64,000 bases of DNA from Rosenbergiella epipactidis (GTDB taxonomy: Bacteria; Pseudomonadota; Gammaproteobacteria; Enterobacterales; Enterobacteriaceae): contig NZ_JABBFQ010000010.1 of NCBI RefSeq assembly GCF_018494055.1, forward strand, positions 1 through 64,000. Reading direction: 5' to 3'. The stretch's first letter is position 1. The number at the start of each line of letters is the position of its first letter. The position numbers and the translations under genes are program-made. The notes under the pieces are model-generated. The model searched no databases, was not told the origin of the DNA, and saw only the letters and a program-made list of their open reading frames with translations. This document shows, in pieces, positions 21,952-32,708 of the stretch.

Positions 21952-24123
21952 TTAGAAATGGTAGTTAAGATTAACGGAGTAGTTACGAGATTCACCGTAG
22001 ACAACATAATCGCTTAAGTTACTGTCGTAATCGCGGTTGAAGAGGTTTTTCACGTTAGCTTGTACTGAAAGCTGGCGAGTCAGCTGATAGCGGGCAAAGA
22101 GATCTGCCAGCGGATAGCTGCCGCGAACTACACGTACCGTATTGCCATTGGGGCCGGTTGCATCTTGATACGTCGCATTCTGCCACGTAATACCGCCGCC
22201 AATGGTCAGGTCAGGCAGAGCGGGAACCAGATAGCTGGAGAACAATTTAAACTGAGTTTGTGGCAGCTGAGGATTTATACGATCTTTGCTGCTATCCTGC
22301 GCCACATAGCGTGATGCGCTGAAGGTCATATTTAAATTATCAGTCACTGCGCCATTAACTTCGAACTCCACACCACGACTGACCACGCCGCTCGCGGCTC
22401 GGTATGCCGTCTCACTGCTGTTGTTGACGTATTGCCCAGTAATCTCTTGACCGAGATTCGTTTGCTCAATACGGAAGACCGATAACGTAGAGGTTAAGCG
22501 GCTATCCATCCAGTCAGCTTTCAACCCTGTTTCATAGTTCTTGCCCGTTACTGGTTTCAAGTAATGGCCGGTACGGTCCCGATAGGTCTGGGGTTGGAAA
22601 ATCGAGGTATAACTCGCATAGGCAGACAGCGAGTCGGTGATATCGTAGACCAAGCCACCATAAGGGGTAATATTGTTCTTCTGCATATTGGCACTGGTGC
22701 CGTTGGTGGTGTATTCCGTATAGCGCATGCCCGTCACTAACGACAGTGGGTCGGCTAATGAGAAGCGTGCCGCAACGTAACCCGAGCGTTGGCGAATAGT
22801 ATCATTAGATGAGAGCGCCCAAGCTGGCCAATCCGGTTGTGGAATATTTCCCTGCCACTGATTGTAGTTACCCAGCTGCTCTGGCGTATACATCGCTGTC
22901 GAATAATCATAGCGGTTACGTTGACGGCTATAATCTACACCCGCAACAAGTTGATGCTGACGGCCCAATAGCTTAAAGGGTCCGGTCGCAAAAGCATCGA
23001 CGGCGGTTTGAGTACGGATCCCTTTATACCAACCGGCATAACCGTAGCCTGTAGATTGTACGATACCGGTGCTTTGGTCAGGAAAACCACTCAGATAAAA
23101 TAAGCGGCTATCCATCTGCGTTTCGCCATGCATCGCATTGATGTGTGTCTCCCAACCGTTATCAAAGCGGGTGACGAGATTTGCGAATTGTCTACGCGCG
23201 AGCGTATTGTAGTGGGTCCAATCTGCCGCCGCATTGGTGCGGCGACTGTAATGGGTTTTATCGCCATTGGTATACCACGTCGGCAATCCTCCCCAGGTTG
23301 GATTTCCAGTGTTTCTTTCTTGATAATCATAACCAATGTCTAAGGTCGTGTTATCGGTCAAGTCTGCAGCGATATCGGCGTAGAAGAATTTCGAGGATTT
23401 ATGATAGCGGTCTAGATTACTATCTTGATCTTGGTAACCACTGACTAAGCGGCCGCGTAACGTGCCACTCTCATTAAGCGGCCCTTGCAGATCCGCGACG
23501 TAGCGTTGGTTATTCCAACTGCCGTAGCTCGCACAGAGATCCCCAGTAAAGGTTTTGCTCTCGGCTTTCTTACGGATTAAGTTGATGGTTGCTGACGGAT
23601 TACCCGTACCAGACATCAATCCACTTGCGCCACGAACAATATCGACCCGTTGATATTTCGCCATATCATCATCGGTTTCACCGAAGTTCCACGGCGCGGT
23701 TTGGGTCACGGGAATATCATCGTAGCTATAATTATTGATATAGAAACCACGAGCAAAATAGGAATATCGCTCACTATCGCTCTGATTCGAGGAGATACCA
23801 GGGCTTTGTTTCAAGACATCATTAAGGGTTCGTAAATCTTGGTCTTTCATCCGTTGTTCAGTGATCACGCTGACCGATTGAGGAATATCACGGTTGGTGA
23901 GATTCATCTTCGTTCCACTGCGGGTAATTGGAACAGTATAGCGGTGAGCGTCTTGGTCACTCGCGCCGTCTGATGTGCTGCTATCTTGCCCGGTCACAGT
24001 AAGTGTCTGTGTTGGGGTCTCTGCCGCAAAGGCTAGACCCGTAGTAAGTGCTAACCCAACAGCTACGCTCAGCAATGAGAGGGCTGAGGGCCTGTTCCCT
24101 GATGTGATAAATTGCGATGTCAT
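21952..24123 (-). CDS. TonB-dependent ferric siderophore receptor (FhuE/FoxA type)
   Basis: An outer-membrane receptor of 723 residues. After a signal peptide (cut near AFAAE, about 34), a TonB box-like QTLTVTG lies at about 39-45. The plug domain has the siderophore-receptor blocks RDIPQSVSVITEQRMKDQ and VDIVRGASGLMSGTGNPSAT, and a 22-strand barrel ends in the aromatic NYSVNLNYHF. It resembles FhuE (coprogen, rhodotorulic acid) and related hydroxamate receptors; the exact ligand is unknown. A near-consensus Fur box lies 89 bp upstream. Confidence 0.9.
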   Translation of the reverse strand: MTSQFITSGNRPSALSLLSVAVGLALTTGLAFAAETPTQTLTVTGQDSSTSDGASDQDAHRYTVPITRSGTKMNLTNRDIPQSVSVITEQRMKDQDLRTLNDVLKQSPGISSNQSDSERYSYFARGFYINNYSYDDIPVTQTAPWNFGETDDDMAKYQRVDIVRGASGLMSGTGNPSATINLIRKKAESKTFTGDLCASYGSWNNQRYVADLQGPLNESGTLRGRLVSGYQDQDSNLDRYHKSSKFFYADIAADLTDNTTLDIGYDYQERNTGNPTWGGLPTWYTNGDKTHYSRRTNAAADWTHYNTLARRQFANLVTRFDNGWETHINAMHGETQMDSRLFYLSGFPDQSTGIVQSTGYGYAGWYKGIRTQTAVDAFATGPFKLLGRQHQLVAGVDYSRQRNRYDYSTAMYTPEQLGNYNQWQGNIPQPDWPAWALSSNDTIRQRSGYVAARFSLADPLSLVTGMRYTEYTTNGTSANMQKNNITPYGGLVYDITDSLSAYASYTSIFQPQTYRDRTGHYLKPVTGKNYETGLKADWMDSRLTSTLSVFRIEQTNLGQEITGQYVNNSSETAYRAASGVVSRGVEFEVNGAVTDNLNMTFSASRYVAQDSSKDRINPQLPQTQFKLFSSYLVPALPDLTIGGGITWQNATYQDATGPNGNTVRVVRGSYPLADLFARYQLTRQLSVQANVKNLFNRDYDSNLSDYVVYGESRNYSVNLNYHF

Positions 24124-24211
24124 GTGTGTTACCTAATTGTAATTATAATGGGCAGTTAACGCTTTTTGCTGTGTTGTCACGCTCAATAGATAAGCGATGG
24201 CGAATCATAGT

Positions 24212-24230
24212 GATAATTATTTTCATTATC
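24212..24230. promoter_or_regulatory. Fur box of the siderophore receptor
   Basis: GATAATTATTTTCATTATC matches 16 of 19 positions of the Fur consensus. It is upstream of the leftward receptor gene and predicts iron repression of the receptor and the lipoprotein after it. Confidence 0.85.
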
Positions 24231-24420
24231 AATACTTGCAATAAGTTCAATTTATTGTGTTTACAGACGTAAATGCTAAGCCATTAACGGGGTTAGTTAT
24301 TTTTTTTTCATTAGCTGAAAAATCGTTGAGCTACTTTGTCATTTCATCAATTCAGCATCTGATAGCACAGGGACTTCGAGAGATTGCTACACTGAAGGGA
24401 AAGGTATAAAGGAGAGCGCT

Positions 24421-24843
24421 ATGTGGGTTCAAAAAACGATCCAGTTAAAAGAGAAAAAACGTGGATTCCATCTGGTCACCGATGAGATCTTGTCGGCTAT
24501 TCCAGAGATCGCCAGTATCAAGGTAGGACAATTACAGTTATTGCTTCAGCATACCTCGGCATCGTTAACGCTAAACGAAAACTGTGACCAGACAGTGCGG
24601 GCCGATATGGAGCAGCATTTTCTGCGCACCGTACCGGATAATGCCGTGTATCAACATGATTACGAGGGCGCAGATGATATGCCTGCCCATATCAAATCAT
24701 CACTATTAGGGGTTTCTCTATTATTACCGATCTCACGGGGAAAGGTGATGTTAGGGACATGGCAGGGGATCTGGCTGGGAGAGCATCGATTCCACGGCGG
24801 TGGGCGTAGAATTATCGCCACAATTCAAGGTGAGTCGAGATAA
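24421..24843 (+). CDS. yjbQ: YjbQ family protein (UPF0047)
   Basis: A 140-residue small globular protein of the YjbQ family. The conserved blocks are [17 protein letters not shown], a [17 protein letters not shown] His/Asp cluster, and [21 protein letters not shown]. coli YjbQ has weak thiamine-phosphate synthase activity; its real role is unsettled. The ribosome site AAAGGAG is strong. In E. coli yjbQ also lies between tyrB/yjbS and uvrA. Confidence 0.93.
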   Translation: MWVQKTIQLKEKKRGFHLVTDEILSAIPEIASIKVGQLQLLLQHTSASLTLNENCDQTVRADMEQHFLRTVPDNAVYQHDYEGADDMPAHIKSSLLGVSLLLPISRGKVMLGTWQGIWLGEHRFHGGGRRIIATIQGESR

Positions 24844-24846
24844 GAA

Positions 24847-24884
24847 TACCGTTCCCTAGAACGGGAACGGTAAGTGATCACTTA
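24847..24884. terminator. Inverted repeats between convergent genes
   Basis: TACCGTTCCC-TAGAAC-GGGAACGGTA (24847-24872) is a perfect 10-bp stem, followed by the perfect palindrome TAAGTGATCACTTA (24871-24884) that overlaps the stop of the leftward alcohol dehydrogenase gene. No T-run follows, but the location suggests a bidirectional terminator. Confidence 0.5.
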
Positions 24885-25934
24885 CTTTCTTAACGAGTTA
24901 TTATCGATGACAAAACGGTATTTTACGTCGCTTTTAAGCATACGCTCGTAGGCATCGTTGATTTGATCGATATTAATTAACTCAATATCTGCGGTGATAT
25001 TGTGTTCGCCGCAGAAATCGAGCATTTCTTGGGTTTCCGCGATACTGCCGATAAGTGAACCACCGACGGTCCGGCGCTTAAAAACTAACTCGGCGACGCT
25101 CGGTGCGGGATGGTCGTGTTCTGGAACCCCGACTAAGGCTAAGTGTCCATCACGTTTCAGCAAACGAATAAATTGCGTTAGGTCGTGTTGAGCCGCAACG
25201 GTATTGAGGATTAGATCGAAGCTATTGACTTGCGCTTCCATCTGCTCTGCATCTTTAGAGATAACCACTTCGTCAGCCCCTAAGCGCTTTCCATCTTCAA
25301 TTTTCGAGGTGGAAGTGGTGAATAACACCACCTTGGCGCCCATCGCATGAGCTAGTTTAACGCCCATATGGCCCAGTCCGCCTAACCCGACAATACCGAC
25401 TTTCTGCCCGGGTCCGACTTTCCAATGGCGTAGAGGGGAATAGGTGGTCACCCCTGCACAAAGTAGTGGGGCAACCCCGGCAGGATCGAGGTTCTCAGGG
25501 ACTTTTAGTACGAAGTCTTGGTCGACCACAATATCGGTTGCATAGCCGCCATAAGTAATGGCTTCTGAATGACGGTCTTTGCTGTTGTAAGTGGCCACGA
25601 AACCATTTTCGCAGTAGTTTTCCTCGCCTTCTTCACAGCTTGAACAGGTACGGCAGGAGTCGACCATACAACCGACGCCGACTGAGTCACCCTTTTTAAA
25701 TTTATTCGCTGACGCGCCCGCCTCAACAATACGTCCAACGATTTCATGACCAGGGACGATAGGGTATTGCGTACCTTTCCACTCGTTACGTGCCATATGC
25801 AGATCAGAGTGACAAACGCCGCAGTATAAAATCTCAATTTTGACGTCGTTATCGCGCACGTCCCTAGATGAATAATCAAATGGGGTTAGGGGGGATTTTT
25901 CATCCTGTGCTGCATAAGCATGAATCTCTGCCAT
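24882..25934 (-). CDS. Zinc-dependent alcohol/aldehyde dehydrogenase (YahK-like)
   Basis: A 350-residue medium-chain dehydrogenase of the cinnamyl alcohol dehydrogenase group. Catalytic zinc ligands are in CGVCHSDLH and PGHEIVG, and the structural zinc is held by the four Cys of CRTCSSCEEGEENYC. The nucleotide motif is GLGGLGHMGVKLAHAMGAKV. It matches E. coli YahK, an NADPH-linked aldehyde reductase of broad range, across its full length. It lies between yjbQ and uvrA, where E. coli has other genes, so it may have been inserted here. Confidence 0.9.
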   Translation of the reverse strand: MAEIHAYAAQDEKSPLTPFDYSSRDVRDNDVKIEILYCGVCHSDLHMARNEWKGTQYPIVPGHEIVGRIVEAGASANKFKKGDSVGVGCMVDSCRTCSSCEEGEENYCENGFVATYNSKDRHSEAITYGGYATDIVVDQDFVLKVPENLDPAGVAPLLCAGVTTYSPLRHWKVGPGQKVGIVGLGGLGHMGVKLAHAMGAKVVLFTTSTSKIEDGKRLGADEVVISKDAEQMEAQVNSFDLILNTVAAQHDLTQFIRLLKRDGHLALVGVPEHDHPAPSVAELVFKRRTVGGSLIGSIAETQEMLDFCGEHNITADIELINIDQINDAYERMLKSDVKYRFVIDNNSLRK

Positions 25935-25987
25935 GATAACTCCTCATAGTGAAATAGAAATTGCCCAGCATTTCTGGGCATGTCGTT

Positions 25988-28816
25988 TTACTGATTTAGT
26001 AGGGGTTTCAGGAAGCGAGCAGTGTGGGACTTTTCACATTCCGCGACAGTCTCTGGAGAGCCAGCAATCAGAATCTCGCCACCACCACTTCCGCCCTCTG
26101 GACCCAGGTCGACAATCCAGTCAGCCGTTTTAACCACGTCCAGATTATGTTCGATAACAACAATGGTATTACCTTGGTCGCGTAACTGATGCAATACCAC
26201 CAGTAGCTGTTGTATATCCGCAAAGTGTAGACCCGTTGTCGGCTCATCGAGGATATATAGCGTCTGACCCGTGCCGCGTTTGGACAGTTCACGAGAAAGT
26301 TTGACCCGCTGGGCTTCCCCTCCCGAGAGGGTCGTTGCCGATTGACCTAGGCGGATATAGGAGAGGCCTACGCTGATCAGGGTTTGCAGCTTCCGCGCCA
26401 GCGCAGGAACCGCCTCGAAAAAGTCTTTTGCTTCTTCGATGGTCATCTCCAGCACTTCGTGAATATTCTTCCCTTTATATTTAATCTCTAGGGTCTCACG
26501 GTTGTAACGCTTGCCTTGACACTGATCGCAGGGGACATAGACATCGGGGAGAAAGTGCATCTCAACTTTAATCACGCCATCACCCTGACAAGCTTCACAG
26601 CGGCCGCCTTTCACGTTGAAACTAAAGCGACCGGGCGTATAGCCTCGCGAACGCGCTTCAGGAACACCGGCAAACAGCTCCCGTACGGGCGTAAAGATGC
26701 CGGTATAGGTCGCTGGGTTGGAACGCGGGGTACGTCCAATAGGGCTTTGGTCGATATCAATGACTTTATCGAAATGTTCGAGACCATTGACCTCATGGTA
26801 AGGAGCCGGTTCAGCAATCGTCGCGCCATTTAATTGGCGTTGCGCGATAGGAAACAGAGTATCGTTGATTAAGGTTGATTTACCGGAACCGGATACGCCC
26901 GTCACACAAGTAAACAGTCCTACCGGTAGCGAAAGCGTAACATTTTTTAAATTATTACCGCGAGCGCCAGCAATCCGCAGCATTTTCTCTGGGTCGGCTT
27001 TAACGCGTTCTTTCGGCACTTCGATAGCTTTTTTACCGCTAAGGTATTGGCCAGTTAGGGAATCTTCGTTGGCCATAATCTGGTCAACATTCCCTTCAGC
27101 GACCACCGAACCACCGTGCACACCGGCACCTGGGCCAATGTCGATCACATGGTCTGCTGCACGAATCGCATCTTCATCATGCTCGACCACTATCACGGTA
27201 TTACCGAGATCACGCAGATGAATCAAGGTATTGAGTAGGCGCTCATTATCGCGCTGATGCAGTCCAATTGAGGGTTCGTCGAGCACATACATCACCCCGA
27301 CAAGCCCTGCACCGATTTGACTGGCGAGACGAATACGCTGTGCTTCTCCCCCTGACAGGGTTTCAGCCGAACGCGATAAGGATAGATAATTCAGTCCGAC
27401 ATTGACTAAAAAGCCGAGCCGCTCGCGGATCTCTTTCAAGATTTTTTCCGCGATTTGCGCTTTCTGGCCGCTTAGCGCGAGTTGTTCGAAAAAGTCACTG
27501 GCATGGCCAATACTCATCTCCGAGATCTCTGGCAGCGTATTTTCAGCCACAAACACGTTACGCGCCTCTTCCCGCAAACGCGTACCATGGCAGCTACTGC
27601 AGGCGCAGTTACTGATAAATTTCGCTAACTCTTCGCGTACCGCGTTGGACTCGGTCTCTTTATAACGACGTTCCATATTATGGAGTACCCCTTCGAAGGG
27701 GTGGCGTCGAACAGAGGTATCGCCTCGGTCATTGACATATTTAAATTCAATATTGGTTTTCCCCGAACCATAAAGGATGACCTTCTGCGTGTCAGCACTT
27801 AAGGATTCAAAGGGCGCTTCAATATCAAACTTGTAATGTTCGCTGAGCGAACGCAGCATCTGATAATAATAGAAATTACGACGATCCCAGCCACGGATAG
27901 CGCCGTTCGCTAAGGAGATTTCGCGATTTTGGATGACTCGCTCGGGGTCAAAATATTGTTGTACACCAAGCCCATCACAGGTTTGGCAAGCTCCGGCAGG
28001 GTTGTTGAACGAGAACAGGCGTGGCTCAAGCCCTCGCATGCTGTAACCGCATATCGGACAAGCAAAATTGGCCGAGAACAGCAACTCTTCAGCTTTGTCA
28101 TCATCCATATCGGCGACCACCGCCGTGCCCCCAGATAAGGCCAGAGTGGTTTCGAAAGATTCAGCTAGGCGAGTGCCAATATCGTCACGGACCTTAAAGC
28201 GATCCACCACGACTTCGATGCTGTGTTTTTTCTGTAGCTCAAGTTTTGGCGGATCGGACAGATCACAGACCTCGCCATCGATGCGTGCCCGAATATACCC
28301 TTGTGCCGCAAGGCTCTCAAGGGTTTTAACATGTTCACCCTTACGATCTTTCACAATAGGGGCAAGTAGCATTAACCGCTGCCCTTCCGGTTGTTTTAAC
28401 ACCTGATCAACCATTTGGCTGACGGTTTGCGCCGCCAAGGGTTGGTGGTGGGTGGGGCAGCGTGGTTCACCGACTCGCGCAAACAATAACCGCAAGTAGT
28501 CGTGAATTTCGGTAATGGTCCCTACGGTCGAGCGTGGGTTATGCGAGGTCGATTTCTGTTCGATTGAGATAGCCGGTGAAAGCCCCTCAATATGATCGAC
28601 ATCCGGTTTCTCCATCAACGAAAGAAACTGTCGCGCATAAGCCGATAATGATTCGACATAACGTCGCTGCCCTTCGGCGTAAAGGGTATCAAAGGCCAGC
28701 GAGGATTTACCTGATCCAGAAAGACCAGTGACGACCACTAGCTTGTCACGGGGGATGGTGAGGTTGATGTTTTTTAAATTATGGGTTCGTGCACCCCGTA
28801 CTTCGATCTTATCCAT
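25988..28816 (-). CDS. uvrA: UvrABC excision nuclease subunit A
   Basis: The DNA damage-recognition ATPase of nucleotide excision repair (942 residues; E. coli 940). It has two ABC modules, with Walker [16 protein letters not shown] (about 31-45) and [15 protein letters not shown] (about 640-654), two LSGGEAQR signatures, and zinc-finger Cys pairs ([18 protein letters not shown]...CDQCQG). It is SOS-controlled through the LexA box it shares with ssb. Confidence 0.98.
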   Translation of the reverse strand: MDKIEVRGARTHNLKNINLTIPRDKLVVVTGLSGSGKSSLAFDTLYAEGQRRYVESLSAYARQFLSLMEKPDVDHIEGLSPAISIEQKSTSHNPRSTVGTITEIHDYLRLLFARVGEPRCPTHHQPLAAQTVSQMVDQVLKQPEGQRLMLLAPIVKDRKGEHVKTLESLAAQGYIRARIDGEVCDLSDPPKLELQKKHSIEVVVDRFKVRDDIGTRLAESFETTLALSGGTAVVADMDDDKAEELLFSANFACPICGYSMRGLEPRLFSFNNPAGACQTCDGLGVQQYFDPERVIQNREISLANGAIRGWDRRNFYYYQMLRSLSEHYKFDIEAPFESLSADTQKVILYGSGKTNIEFKYVNDRGDTSVRRHPFEGVLHNMERRYKETESNAVREELAKFISNCACSSCHGTRLREEARNVFVAENTLPEISEMSIGHASDFFEQLALSGQKAQIAEKILKEIRERLGFLVNVGLNYLSLSRSAETLSGGEAQRIRLASQIGAGLVGVMYVLDEPSIGLHQRDNERLLNTLIHLRDLGNTVIVVEHDEDAIRAADHVIDIGPGAGVHGGSVVAEGNVDQIMANEDSLTGQYLSGKKAIEVPKERVKADPEKMLRIAGARGNNLKNVTLSLPVGLFTCVTGVSGSGKSTLINDTLFPIAQRQLNGATIAEPAPYHEVNGLEHFDKVIDIDQSPIGRTPRSNPATYTGIFTPVRELFAGVPEARSRGYTPGRFSFNVKGGRCEACQGDGVIKVEMHFLPDVYVPCDQCQGKRYNRETLEIKYKGKNIHEVLEMTIEEAKDFFEAVPALARKLQTLISVGLSYIRLGQSATTLSGGEAQRVKLSRELSKRGTGQTLYILDEPTTGLHFADIQQLLVVLHQLRDQGNTIVVIEHNLDVVKTADWIVDLGPEGGSGGGEILIAGSPETVAECEKSHTARFLKPLLNQ

Positions 28817-28907
28817 TCACATTTCCCAATTTGATTGCCTATACGCTGAGATGACATCGCTCTGCATCGATTTCAAGCAGACTCTATAGTATGGCACAAA
28901 AAATAAC

Positions 28908-28923
28908 CTGAATAAATATCCAG
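28908..28923. promoter_or_regulatory. LexA (SOS) box between uvrA and ssb
   Basis: CTGAATAAATATCCAG fits CTG-N10-CAG with an AT-rich centre. It lies 92 bp upstream of uvrA and 118 bp upstream of ssb, the same place as the shared E. coli box. Confidence 0.88.
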
Positions 28924-29040
28924 TACTTTCTGCTATAAGGATTGCCTTTGTGCGGTTGCTCTAAACTACCCAACCTAAGCCGTGACGTGCTATCATCCGT
29001 TAGATAGTATCTGTGTAATTTTTCATCAGGAGAGAGTGCA

Positions 29041-29571
29041 ATGGCCAGTCGCGGCGTAAACAAAGTGATTCTTGTCGGTAATTTGGGTCAAGATCCAGAA
29101 GTCCGGTATATGCCAAATGGAGGAGCTGTGACAAACATTACACTGGCAACCTCTGAAAGCTGGCGTGATAAGCAAACCGGTGAAAATAAAGAGATTACTG
29201 AATGGCACCGTGTCGTGTTGTTCGGTAAGTTAGCAGAAGTTGCTGGCGAATATTTGCGTAAAGGCTCTCAGGTTTATATCGAAGGCCAACTGCGTACGCG
29301 TAAATGGCAAGACCAAGGTGGCCAAGATCGTTACACCACTGAAGTGGTTGTTAACGTTGGCGGTACCATGCAGATGCTTGGCGGCCGTCAAGGCAACAAC
29401 GCTCCTCAAGGCGGCGGTGCACCAAACAATAATAACGGTTGGGGTCAGCCACAACAGCCACAATCCTCTGGTGCGCAATTTAGTGGTGGCGGACAAGCCC
29501 CGCAATCTCCTAAAGCGCCTGCAGGCGGTAATGAGCCACCAATGGATTTTGATGACGATATCCCGTTCTAA
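29041..29571 (+). CDS. ssb: Single-stranded DNA-binding protein
   Basis: A homotetrameric ssDNA-binding protein of replication and repair (176 residues). The OB fold occupies about residues 1-112 (start [20 protein letters not shown]). A Gly/Gln/Pro-rich linker leads to the acidic tip DFDDDIPF, which recruits partner proteins. The ribosome site is GGAGAGAG. The gene has its own terminator. Confidence 0.98.
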   Translation: MASRGVNKVILVGNLGQDPEVRYMPNGGAVTNITLATSESWRDKQTGENKEITEWHRVVLFGKLAEVAGEYLRKGSQVYIEGQLRTRKWQDQGGQDRYTTEVVVNVGGTMQMLGGRQGNNAPQGGGAPNNNNGWGQPQQPQSSGAQFSGGGQAPQSPKAPAGGNEPPMDFDDDIPF

Positions 29572-29597
29572 AATCCCATTCGGATTTCGCTACAAGC

Positions 29598-29622
29598 CCT
29601 CGTTATCACGAGGGTTTTTTTT
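29598..29622 (+). terminator. Rho-independent terminator of ssb
   Basis: CCCTCGT-TAT-CACGAGGG hairpin followed by eight T residues. Confidence 0.93.
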
Positions 29623-30089
29623 CGGACGATTTTGCCACCACACTGTTAGTATTTTTTCAGATTAATACTGCATAAAATCAATTACCAAGAAATGATTATT
29701 TTTAGTAATAAAATGGAACATTTACCCTCAATCTTTTAATTAAATGATGTGTCTGGATTAAATAAATTAATTAGATTATTTTTTTTATATTTATTCCCTA
29801 TGAAATATTTCCTATTGAGGCGAGTTAATCGCTATGTCAACTTATTAAAGGACTAAAAATATCAGTAGTGTAAAGCAGGGATTGAATAGGTGAGGGATTA
29901 TTCATATTTTTGAATAAATAAGGTCATAGTGAAAGACTCACTCCACGGAATAATAAATTGGATTATTGATTTTTATTATCGACTCTTTACTCTCGATGGC
30001 GGATAGACTGACGGTTCACTTTGCTCATCTCCTCGAATGGCATCCTAGCCACCCTTAATAAACGATTAATCTTATCAATGGAACTGAAC
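29623..30089. other. AT-rich intergenic region upstream of clpV
   Basis: About 470 bp, strikingly A/T-rich, with no gene I can support. It must carry the clpV promoter. A GCGA-GTTAA-TCGC inverted repeat is near 29821-29834. A frame of 18 codons at 29800-29856 has no ribosome site. The composition differs from the flanking genes. Confidence 0.5.
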
Positions 30090-32708
30090 ATGTCAGAAAT
30101 TAGTCGAGCCGTTCTTTTCGGCAAACTGGAACCCTTACTCTTTTCCTCGTTAGAGAGTGCGACGGCATTTTGTAAGTTGCGTGGTAATCCTTACGTAGAG
30201 TTGGTGCATTGGATACATCAACTGATGCAGCAGCAAGAAGGCGACCTACAGTATATCATTCAGCACTTTGCATTAGATGAGGCCGCGCTGACCCGCGATA
30301 TTATTGCCGCATTGGATGCATTACCGCGTGGCGCCAGCTCTGTCTCTGATTTGTCAGAGCATATCGATAGCGCGGTAGAACGGGCCTGGGTGATAGGATC
30401 GCTTAAATTTGGCGTGAATCGTTTGCGGACCGGGCATTTACTTATTGGGATCCTAAAAACATGGAATCTCGCCACCGTTCTAAAGGGGATATCGCCTCAA
30501 TTCACCCGTATTAATCTGGAACTGTTAAGTGAGCAGTTCACGACCCTACTGTCGCAGAGTAAAGAAGCTCAGCAGGCTTCTGTCGAGGTAGAGACGCCAC
30601 AGGGTGTCCCCACAGCCTCCCAGACCTTGGCTCAGTATGGCCAAGATATGACTCAGCATGCACGAGACGGGAAGATCGATCCGGTTGTCGGACGCGATGA
30701 AGAGATCCGTCAACTGATCGATATTTTAATGCGACGTCGGCAAAATAATCCGCTACTGACCGGTGAGGCTGGCGTGGGGAAGACGGCAGTAGTGGAGGAC
30801 TTTGCACGCCGTATCGCAGCAGGCGAGGTGCCGGAACCTTTACAAAATGTCCAGTTATGGCTGATCGATATCGGCTTATTACAAGCTGGCGCTGGGATGA
30901 AGGGGGAGTTCGAGGCACGTTTACAATCGTTGATCAACGAAGTGCAATCCAGTCCAACACCGATCATTCTTTTTATTGACGAGATTCATACCCTCGTTGG
31001 CGCAGGGGGGCAGCAAGGTACGGGCGACGCAGCCAATTTGCTTAAACCTGCATTGGCACGAGGCCAGCTGCGGACGATTGGCGCCACCACGTGGGCAGAG
31101 TATAAAAAATATATTGAGAAAGATCCCGCCTTGACGCGCCGTTTCCAACCGATTCAAGTCCCTGAACCGGATGAAAATAAAGCGGTTCTGATGCTACGTA
31201 GCACGGTATCACCGCTAGAAAAACACCACCAAGTCCTGCTATTGGATGAAGCGGTCAGCGCAGCGGTGAAACTCTCTCATCGTTATATTCCTGCGCGTCA
31301 ACTTCCCGATAAAGCGATTGCCTTATTGGATACAGCCTGCGCTCGCGTCGCGGTCAGCCAGAGTGCCCCTCCCGCACAACTCGACGACTGTCGCCAACAT
31401 ATCGCGGCGCTTGAAGTCGAGATCGAGATTGTAAAGCGAGAGGCCCGTGTGGCACTCGGGGATGATCAGCGCGTCGAGCAGCTAGAATGTGCGCGCGTGG
31501 CTCAGCAAACGGAATGCGAAGCGTTAGCGTCGCGTTGGCAGCAAGAGAAAGCATTAGTGAGCCAGCTTATCGCACAACGGGCGCAGCTTCACCAAGCCAA
31601 CTCTGAGGCGCTCCCCGAGATCCGCGAGCAATTACTGGCGACACAGCAACAATTGACCGAGCTACAGGGGGAAGATCCCCTACTGTTTGCCGCTGTCGAT
31701 GAAAACGTTGTGGCGGCCGTTGTGTCAGATTGGACCGGTATCCCGTTGGGGCGGATGGTTAAAAATGAAATTGATGCGGTATTAACTCTCGCAGATACCC
31801 TCAATCAACGGGTCATTGGCCAACGCCATGGTCTCGATCTGATTGCCAAACGTGTTCGAACTTCACGAGCGCGTCTTGATGACCCGAACAAACCCGTGGG
31901 GGTCTTTATGTTGTGCGGGCCATCCGGTGTCGGAAAAACGGAAACCGCCTTGGCATTAGCGGAATCTCTCTATGGTGGTGAGCAAAATGTCATTACCCTT
32001 AATATGAGTGAGTTCCAAGAAGCCCACACCGTATCGACCTTAAAAGGTGCGCCTCCTGGTTATGTTGGGTATGGAGAGGGTGGCGTCTTAACCGAGGCGG
32101 TTCGCCGACGCCCTTATAGCGTGGTGTTGCTCGATGAAATTGAAAAGGCGCACCCTGATGTCCACGAAATCTTCTTCCAAGTGTTTGATAAAGGTTGGAT
32201 GGAAGACGGTGAAGGACGCCATATTGATTTTCGTAATACGCTGATTATTCTGACCTCCAATGTTGGAACGGACCTCGTCAGCGGAATGTGTGCCGATCCG
32301 GATCTGTTACCTGATGCAGAGACACTTGCCACCGCTTTACGCGGCCCACTCTTACAGGTCTTCCCGCCTGCATTATTAGGTCGGTTATTGGTGGTGCCTT
32401 ATTATCCATTGAGCGATCAGATGCTCGGCGAGATCGTCCGCTTACAATTAGCCCGTATTCAACGACGTTTACTGGACAATCACCATATCGTGACCGATAT
32501 CGACGATAGTGTTATCACGCAAATCGTCCAACGTTGTACAGAAGTGGAGTCTGGGGGAAGGATGGTCGATGCGATCCTCACCAATACCTTATTACCTCAA
32601 ATCAGTCAGAAGTTACTGATCGCAAGCCGCGATGAGCAACAATACCAATCGTTACACCTTAGTGTTGAACAGGGCGAGTTCCGTTGTCGGTTTTTTCGAT
32701 CGCAATAA
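30090..32708 (+). CDS. clpV: ClpV/TssH-type AAA+ ATPase (type VI secretion family), no T6SS genes nearby
   Basis: A complete 872-residue class I Clp ATPase. It has an N-terminal Clp_N domain (SRAVLFGKLEPLLFSSLESA), a first AAA module with Walker A GEAGVGKTAVV (about 225), LFIDEIHTLVGAG, a middle coiled coil (about 390-490), and a second module with GPSGVGKTETALAL (about 610). The end is a ClpV-type C-domain (ILTNTLLPQISQKL). The start MSEISRAVLFGKLEP fits TssH better than ClpB. ClpV disassembles contracted T6SS sheaths. No tss, hcp or vgrG gene is present within the window. I chose the ATG at 30090, preceded by GGAA; in-frame codons upstream lack a ribosome site. Confidence 0.88.
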   Translation: MSEISRAVLFGKLEPLLFSSLESATAFCKLRGNPYVELVHWIHQLMQQQEGDLQYIIQHFALDEAALTRDIIAALDALPRGASSVSDLSEHIDSAVERAWVIGSLKFGVNRLRTGHLLIGILKTWNLATVLKGISPQFTRINLELLSEQFTTLLSQSKEAQQASVEVETPQGVPTASQTLAQYGQDMTQHARDGKIDPVVGRDEEIRQLIDILMRRRQNNPLLTGEAGVGKTAVVEDFARRIAAGEVPEPLQNVQLWLIDIGLLQAGAGMKGEFEARLQSLINEVQSSPTPIILFIDEIHTLVGAGGQQGTGDAANLLKPALARGQLRTIGATTWAEYKKYIEKDPALTRRFQPIQVPEPDENKAVLMLRSTVSPLEKHHQVLLLDEAVSAAVKLSHRYIPARQLPDKAIALLDTACARVAVSQSAPPAQLDDCRQHIAALEVEIEIVKREARVALGDDQRVEQLECARVAQQTECEALASRWQQEKALVSQLIAQRAQLHQANSEALPEIREQLLATQQQLTELQGEDPLLFAAVDENVVAAVVSDWTGIPLGRMVKNEIDAVLTLADTLNQRVIGQRHGLDLIAKRVRTSRARLDDPNKPVGVFMLCGPSGVGKTETALALAESLYGGEQNVITLNMSEFQEAHTVSTLKGAPPGYVGYGEGGVLTEAVRRRPYSVVLLDEIEKAHPDVHEIFFQVFDKGWMEDGEGRHIDFRNTLIILTSNVGTDLVSGMCADPDLLPDAETLATALRGPLLQVFPPALLGRLLVVPYYPLSDQMLGEIVRLQLARIQRRLLDNHHIVTDIDDSVITQIVQRCTEVESGGRMVDAILTNTLLPQISQKLLIASRDEQQYQSLHLSVEQGEFRCRFFRSQ

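Noticed and set aside
29800-29856. 18-codon frame in the AT-rich region before clpV
   Set aside because: No ribosome site and no recognisable peptide; frames of this size arise by chance.
30021-30089. Upstream start for clpV adding 23 residues
   Set aside because: No ribosome site at the earlier codon; the family N-terminus begins at MSEISRAVLFGKL.
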